From Pezizomycotina sp. ARF18 (Eukaryota > Ascomycota): a DNA stretch of 64,000 nt. Location: positions 434,001 to 498,000 of the forward strand of contig AZLU01000005.1 of NCBI GenBank assembly GCA_002224055.1. Reading direction: 5' to 3'. The notes beneath the pieces are model-generated. The model saw only the letters and a program-made list of their open reading frames with translations. It ran no database searches and was not told the DNA's origin. Positions 58,810 through 64,000 of this stretch are shown piece by piece. Each line of letters starts with the position of its first letter. Position 1 is the first letter of the stretch. A program made the translations under genes and the position numbers.

Positions 58810-61800
58810 ATGACAACGCCAATAGAAAAAACGGAGCCGAAATCTCCTTCGGAGGAGAAATCGCTGGCTCCGATCGCTCCATCGGATACCGCCGCGGACA
58901 ATGGCGACAATATGCTCAGGCAACGCTCACCGCGTCGCAGGCTGCGGCTCCGCTCTCGCTCAAGGAACCCTCCGAAGACAGCGACGATGACGACTCGACC
59001 ATTGTCGACACGGAGGAGAAAAGCTGGGTCCATCGTGGATAACCGAGCACTTAAACTGGAAGGACATGAGGGATGTCCTTAAAGCTTCGCTCGCGGCGTG
59101 GATCTGCTTCCTCTTCGTCACTATTCACCCGGTTTTGAAGAATTTCGGGTTGGCTGCGTTTTTCGGATCGTGAGTTTCCCTGTTGACAATTTTTTTCGGC
59201 GGCATGGTCGGCTACTAACCTTTTTTTAACAGTATGACCTGCTTCTTTCTCCCACCCGTCGGAATCGTGTTCGTCTATCTTTTTGGCAGCATCCACGTTA
59301 CTCATCGGCATGCTGTTAGCTTGGGCTTGGGATGCCTGACTATGAAAATCGCCGTCGCCGCACGAAACGACGCCCTGTACAATTCACGGCTTCAGAGTCT
59401 CCAACAGCAAGCTGTTCAACAGCACAACGCCACAACGCCGCAGGCCGTTAAGCTTTACATTAGAAGCCAAGTATATGAGGGCGTGTTCCTCGACACCAAC
59501 GTCACCGTCGTTTATTTTGCGCTGGGATTATTTTTCATCTATCTGATGACAAGGCTAAGGGCTGCCTATCCGAAGCTGACGCTGACGGGAATATTTTCGA
59601 CGATCGTCATGGACGTATACCTGAGCGCCGGCCCTATCAGCCCGGCGTGGAACTGGCAGCTGCCTCTTATTTTCATTAAGCCTGCAGCTTGTGGTGTCGG
59701 TGTTGGACTGTTCTGCAATATTTTTATTTTCCCGGAGTCGTGTCATCACCTTACCATGCACAAAGCGCGGAGCTTCTTCCTGCAGACCAAGCAGGTGATG
59801 GAGCTGTGCGCACAAGACTGGAAGATGAAGCGCCTATTGCCGGTTTGAAGAAGCGCTTTTCGCTTTCCCCAAGATGCCAATCAAGGTTTCGGTTTTCTTC
59901 CGCTGGAGCCGAGTGTCGGTAGGTGGAGTCCGAGGATTTGCAGAGCATCCGGCCACTTGCGCAGGATTTCTTGCTGAGAATGGGTTCCATCCTCAACTTT
60001 TTGATCGCCTCTATTGAAACGTTCGAGAAGAGGAGAGCTGGCAGGGAACAGAGGCAGCATTTGGAGGAAATTTCAGAGGTCGGAAAATATCAAACGCTTG
60101 CAACGATCGGCGCGCTCAAGTTTTGGGACTGGAAGGAGGAGGAAATTGAAACCGCGCGGAAGACTATGACGACCTTCCGCGATAACGTTCAATCCGTCTT
60201 AGACGCTAATATCGAGGGCATTGACACGATCGCGGAGGTTTTCCAAATTGTCAACTGCAAGCGGTGGATTAGCCGACCAAACAAGGCCGAAATCCAGCAG
60301 CACATCGAGAAGCACCGCGCGGTCCTCGACAAGATCAAGACTGCTAGGGAGACCTTCGATTCCACTATTACCGACAAGATGCTTGCGCATCACCAGCACC
60401 TCTTCGACTCCGATGATAGGTTATTTGAACCGGAAGTCGGCAAGGCTCTTCCGCTGCACGGTCTATTCCTTGGTTTGAATTTCAAAGCACGACTTAGGGC
60501 TGCGACTCAGGCTATCGAAGCGCTTCTGGAACACCTCGTTGAACTTGAAGACAAGAGGCAGTCTACAAGGCTTTGGATGCCGACCGGCCTGAGGCACATG
60601 GCGAACTGGCACTGGGACGCACGCCGCCCGACCGGCGGACGAGCGGCGATGGCCTCGACGAGCTCGAACGCGTTGAAACCAAGCAGATTGAAACCGAACG
60701 CAAGGAGCGCAAGGAGCACAGGAAGAAGGTCAAGGCGAAGTCTAAGAAAACGAGCACCCGCACCGGCCAGAGATTCGTCAACTTTCTGGAGTGGTTCTCA
60801 TCCTCCACGGCGCCCTCGCGTTCCGCGTCGTCATCGTAACCTTCGCATGCTCCCTACCGGGGATTTTCCACTCCTCCGTCGCCTTCTCCCAGCGCGAAAA
60901 GTTCATCTGGGGTACCATCATGGCGCAGCTCGGTTTAACGGAATACATGGCCGACTTCGTCCTCTCCTACACCTCCCGTTTCATCGCAACCGTCATCGGC
61001 GGCGTCATCGGCATGCTAATCTGGTACTGCGGCGCCGGAAGCGGTCCCGGCAACCCTTACGGCATCATGGCCATGCTCGCACCCTGTATCATATTCGTCA
61101 TGTTCTTCCGCCTCTACTCCCCTTTCGTCTACTTCCAGGCCGTCGTCATGGGCGCTCCACCATGATCCTCGTCGTCGCGTACTCGTGGACGAACTACTAC
61201 AACCGAGCTACGGCAACCAAACCCGGCTACGACGTCTTCTGGCACAGGGTCGTCCTCGTCGTTGCGGGCCTCACCGCTGCCCTCATCGTGCAAATCTTTC
61301 CGAAACCCCCAGCGCGACTAAATTCGCCGCGAACAGCCTCGGCCGCGCCTCGGCGGTATCACGAATTTCTACTCTAAGGTTATGGAATCGTGGATTTCCG
61401 TCGGCGAGAACCTCGAGAACGCGGGCGCGCTTACGAAGGAGAACGAGGCCGTCGTTACTGAGCTGTACTCGCAGATCGGCCTTCTTGAGGGCCGCGTCGC
61501 GCTAGTCAAGCTGGAGCCGTCGTCGTCGCCGTTTACAGCCCGCACGCTGAAGAAGATACACCAGGAGATCGGAAAGGTGCTCGAAGCCCTCGGCGTCGTC
61601 GCGTGGACGCTGCCCGCGATGCCGGCTGAGCTCCGCCGGAAGATTGAGACCCAGACTACCAGTCTGAGCATGCATACTGTAGCAGATGTGATGAGCGTCT
61701 TTACTGCTGTAGGATACGCGCTGCGGACGGGGCAACCGCTACCGCAAGTGCTGCCTACGCGCTGATAAAGAAGTGTCACAGGCGGAAGGGGTGGAGAGCG

Positions 61801-62023
61801 AGTGGAGGTTACCGAGGGAGACGCTCAGGACTAAGGACTTTGAGGTCTACGTTACGGGAATGATGGCTTATACCAGCTTCTTATCGGTGAGATGGCCTTT
61901 CCATCTATGAGAGAGATATTACGATGTAATGTGATACTAATGTTCTTTTCATTACAGAGACTGGATGACCTCGTTTATATACCAAGCAAGCTGTCGGCGA
62001 AGCTATACCATCCCTGGAGCTAG
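58810..62023 (+). CDS. ArAE-family membrane protein (putative aromatic acid exporter; ArAE_2_N / FUSC-like)
   Basis: About 1,050 aa. An acidic, disordered N-terminus (MTTPIEKTEPKSPSEEKS, EPSEDSDDDDSTIVDTEE) leads to WITEHLNWKDMRDVLKASLA. A first six-helix block follows, with FLFVTIHPVLKNFGLAAFF, CFFLPPVGIVFVYLFGSI, VTVVYFALGLFFIYLMTRL and ISPAWNWQLPLIFIKPA. A soluble helical middle (IRPLAQDFLLRMGSI, FQIVNCKRWISRPNKAEIQQ) comes next. The second hydrophobic block has GIFHSSVAFSQREKFIWGTI, MAQLGLTEYMADFVLSYTSRF and ATVIGGVIGMLIWYCGAGSG. A C-terminal soluble region ends AKLYHPWS. This is the layout of fungal ArAE_2_N plus FUSC/DUF2421 proteins, related to yeast Bre4-type proteins. Introns lie at 59170-59232 and 61887-61957. 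At least seven one-base breaks occur (near 58920, 59035, 59300, 59937, 60590-60800, 61160-61370 and 61760). Codon use becomes strongly C-ending after about 60,830. The substrate is unknown. Confidence 0.85.
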
Positions 62024-62616
62024 GGTTGAGGAGGCTTAATTTACCGGACAAGATCGTAATTTCGTATCCTTTCTGTCGGGCTATTTAAGTCGGATATTCA
62101 AGTGTGCGAGATGTCAAAAAAAAATTTTTTTTTTCCAATAATAGTAATAGTTGCAACTACAGGCCTAGCGTGGCAAAGCTGTATTGATATTCTTGCGAGT
62201 AGCGCAGAAGTCTTTAATGATTAATATAATGAATATTAACAATCACTTAGAAGAGAAAAATGCGGCGTTTCATCACGGGGTCAGGATGCAGCTATTGCCA
62301 GCTATCTGTAAGAATGCTCTGAACTAAAACAAATCTAATAATTTATTCAAGTATAGACGGAGCATGATGTCTATCGCGGATCCCTTTAATCAAACAGAAC
62401 CTCTGGATATACTACGGTGCCAATATCCGGAGGAAATAAACAAGGCTGAAGAAACCTTCCTGGTCAGCGTTACCCGCCAGCAGCGCCATCCTCTTCTGTG
62501 GTTTCGCCCTCATAAGATTCCCACCGATAATGAAATCGCCGCAATCTATCAGCCCGAAGAACGTATCCTCCTCCGCCCTTCGCTCTTCCAACGCACTAAC
62601 TCCTTCCGCGCCAACG
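62024..62616. other. Convergent spacer
   Basis: This is the 3' region between the ArAE gene (+) and the HET-type gene (-). An A/T run lies at 62117-62134. Opposed frames at 62364-62639 on both strands look mildly protein-like (minus: LIDCGDFIIGGNLMRAKPQK), but neither is recognisable. Confidence 0.4.
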
Positions 62617-64000
62617 CTAAGAAGTAGTATTATTAACAACGAGCTTGAGCGCCGTCAGATTCTCCTTCGCCCAGTCGAACGCGCTGACGCCTAATCCACA
62701 CGCCACCATCGCCGCGAGGAGTACTACTTTCTCCACGGAACCGACGTGAGGCTCCGTATAACGCGGCTGTCCATCGTTATCGCGCACGCGTTCTCGTAGG
62801 AGCCACGCTGCCGTCGATGCCGAATATTATGTACAGCAGCGACTGGCACGCTTGCGCGAAATCCGTGTATTCTTCCGTTATGTTTCTACTGGCAGGGATT
62901 TGTAGTAGTGGATTTCTCGGAGGAGTTCTTCGGCAGATAACCGCCAGAGGATGTGCGAGGACATTATGCTGCGGGTTAGGAGGTGCACTGCGAGGCCGGC
63001 TTCTGTTACTTTACGCGTGTATTCGTCTTGTTCGATGTCGCCCATGCGCGCGAAGAGGATGTCGATGTCTTTCGACGAGAACGCAGGTTCGACGGATGAT
63101 AGGAGTGTAGTTCTATATGCCGTCTGGGATTTCGGATTGTCGGTCCGTTGAATAGCTTTACTAGATCGCCGAGGCAGACCGGTTCTGGAACATCCGTCGG
63201 TTTTCCAGAGACTTTAGACTCGACGAGGTCTACTTCGTCCGTTATCAGCGGCGCGAATAGTCCGTTATATCCCCACCCTCCTCACTCTCAGTATGGTCCG
63301 GAGAAGCATCGCGTAGCTGCTTACAGCAGTCCGCGAATAACTCCGAAAACTTCATTCTCTTCGCGTTTTCGGGCACGCGGTAGAAGCGGTACTGCGGCAT
63401 CACCGCCAAAATAAAATCGCGCGGCTTGGAAGTGCGCCGCATGCTGTTAATGTGTAGCAGTATTTCTCGCCCGTGGGGTACATTACGTCCGCGCCGGCGT
63501 TGCGGCTATTGCGCGGTTTGGAGCGGGAGATTGTGCGGCAATGGAGGTACGCGTCCACGAAGAACGTCTTCAGGCGGCCGTCGTACAGGTCTGTTCCGTC
63601 GGGTTCGCCGTAGATACACCACGATTGCGCGAGACTTGAGAGGCAGGCCGATAGCTCCGCAACGAATGGTTCAGGTACCACATATTGCTGACCCTCCTCG
63701 TCTGCTTTTTCCTCTGTAGGAGCCAGATCACACCGTACGAATTCCAATTTGTCGCTCAATACAACCTCCTGCAGCGGCCACAGCCTCGTCAGAGTCCCTC
63801 CCCAAATCCCTTTTCATTTCCGTGCTCTTGCTCCAAATGATCCCTCAGCATTCTCCGACCATTTGGATCCCTAGAGAAGAAATCCCACTTATCCCCAACA
63901 CTATCCAGACAGCACTGCCTAAACCCGTTTCCCTCGCGTACTACAACGGTACGCTCGGCGCAGCGGTATATCGCGGTATACTCTGCATAACGCCGATTAC
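62617..64000 (-). CDS. HET-type protein, C-terminal part (5' end beyond window)
   Basis: Read on the minus strand from the right edge, the conserved segments are REGNGFRQCCLDSVGDKWDF, LTRLWPLQEVVLSDKLEFV, SRSKPRDFILAVMPQYRFYR-like (written SMRRTSKPRDFILAVMPQYR), and MKFSELFADCCKQL. The product ends STAAWLLRER, VLLAAMVACGLGVSAFDWAK and NLTALKLVVNNTTS. The WPLQEVVLSDKLEFV and KPRDFILAVMPQYRFY pair resembles the second half of fungal HET-domain proteins, where the domain ends with a conserved pattern of the type DPRDxVxAxMPQ. The HET start motif would lie to the right, outside the window. Breaks lie near 63800, 63450, 63230, 63100 and 62830. The family call is moderate, since the core N-terminal motifs cannot be seen. 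Confidence 0.55.

Noticed and set aside
62364-62639. Opposed 87-aa (+) and 75-aa (-) frames
   Set aside because: Neither has a family signature. The minus one could be an alternative tail of the HET-type gene, but that gene already has a plausible end at 62617.
1-64000. tRNA, rRNA, CRISPR or telomeric repeats
   Set aside because: No B-box-like GGTTCRANNC in a cloverleaf context, no rRNA-like sequence, no spaced direct repeats and no TTAGGG arrays were found by reading.

Overview
The window looks like a filamentous ascomycete (Pezizomycotina) chromosome segment. Coding exons are split by short 50-85 nt introns with GT..AG ends and CTAAC-type branch sites. The gene set is typical of that group: a HET/ankyrin protein, a STAND-like TPR/ankyrin protein, GH16 glucanase, an ArAE-type exporter, a CorA-like channel and a DHA1 transporter. 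I cannot name the genus.

Layout. 1-10,960: no gene I can support; mostly low-complexity-free sequence with an excess of G+T on the + strand, plus A/T homopolymer tracts. 10,961-12,054: fungal seven-helix membrane protein. 12,250-17,200: no clear gene. 17,201-18,270: secreted GH16 beta-glucanase. 18,271-22,346: gene desert, A+C-rich on the + strand. 22,347-23,413: Gfo/Idh/MocA oxidoreductase. 24,009-27,829 and 28,680-32,631: two large ankyrin genes in tandem on the same strand, one with a STAND-type N-terminus plus TPRs and the other with a HET domain. 35,392-35,916: Ser/Pro-rich hypothetical protein. 37,511-39,868: acidic, AT-hook, internally repeated protein that shares a small C-terminal core with the previous gene. 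41,046-43,096 (minus): MFS transporter. 43,100-53,421: second large desert, G+T-rich from about 47.1 kb. 53,422-55,240 (minus): CorA-like transporter. 58,810-62,023: aromatic-acid-exporter-family membrane protein. 62,617 to the right edge (minus): C-terminal part of another HET-type protein.

Almost every multi-domain gene needs one or more single-base frame corrections to read through its conserved domains, and several of these sit in short G, C or T runs. The simplest reading is uncorrected long-read indels, although real decay of some genes is possible. Gene spans are therefore given across these breaks.

Functionally, the most coherent group is the self/non-self recognition-type cluster: STAND-like/TPR/ankyrin beside HET/ankyrin, and a second HET-type gene at the right edge. 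Three membrane transport genes (MFS, CorA-like, ArAE) occupy the right half. No rRNA, tRNA, CRISPR or telomere repeats were recognised, and no transposon or virus-like protein could be identified, even in the deserts.
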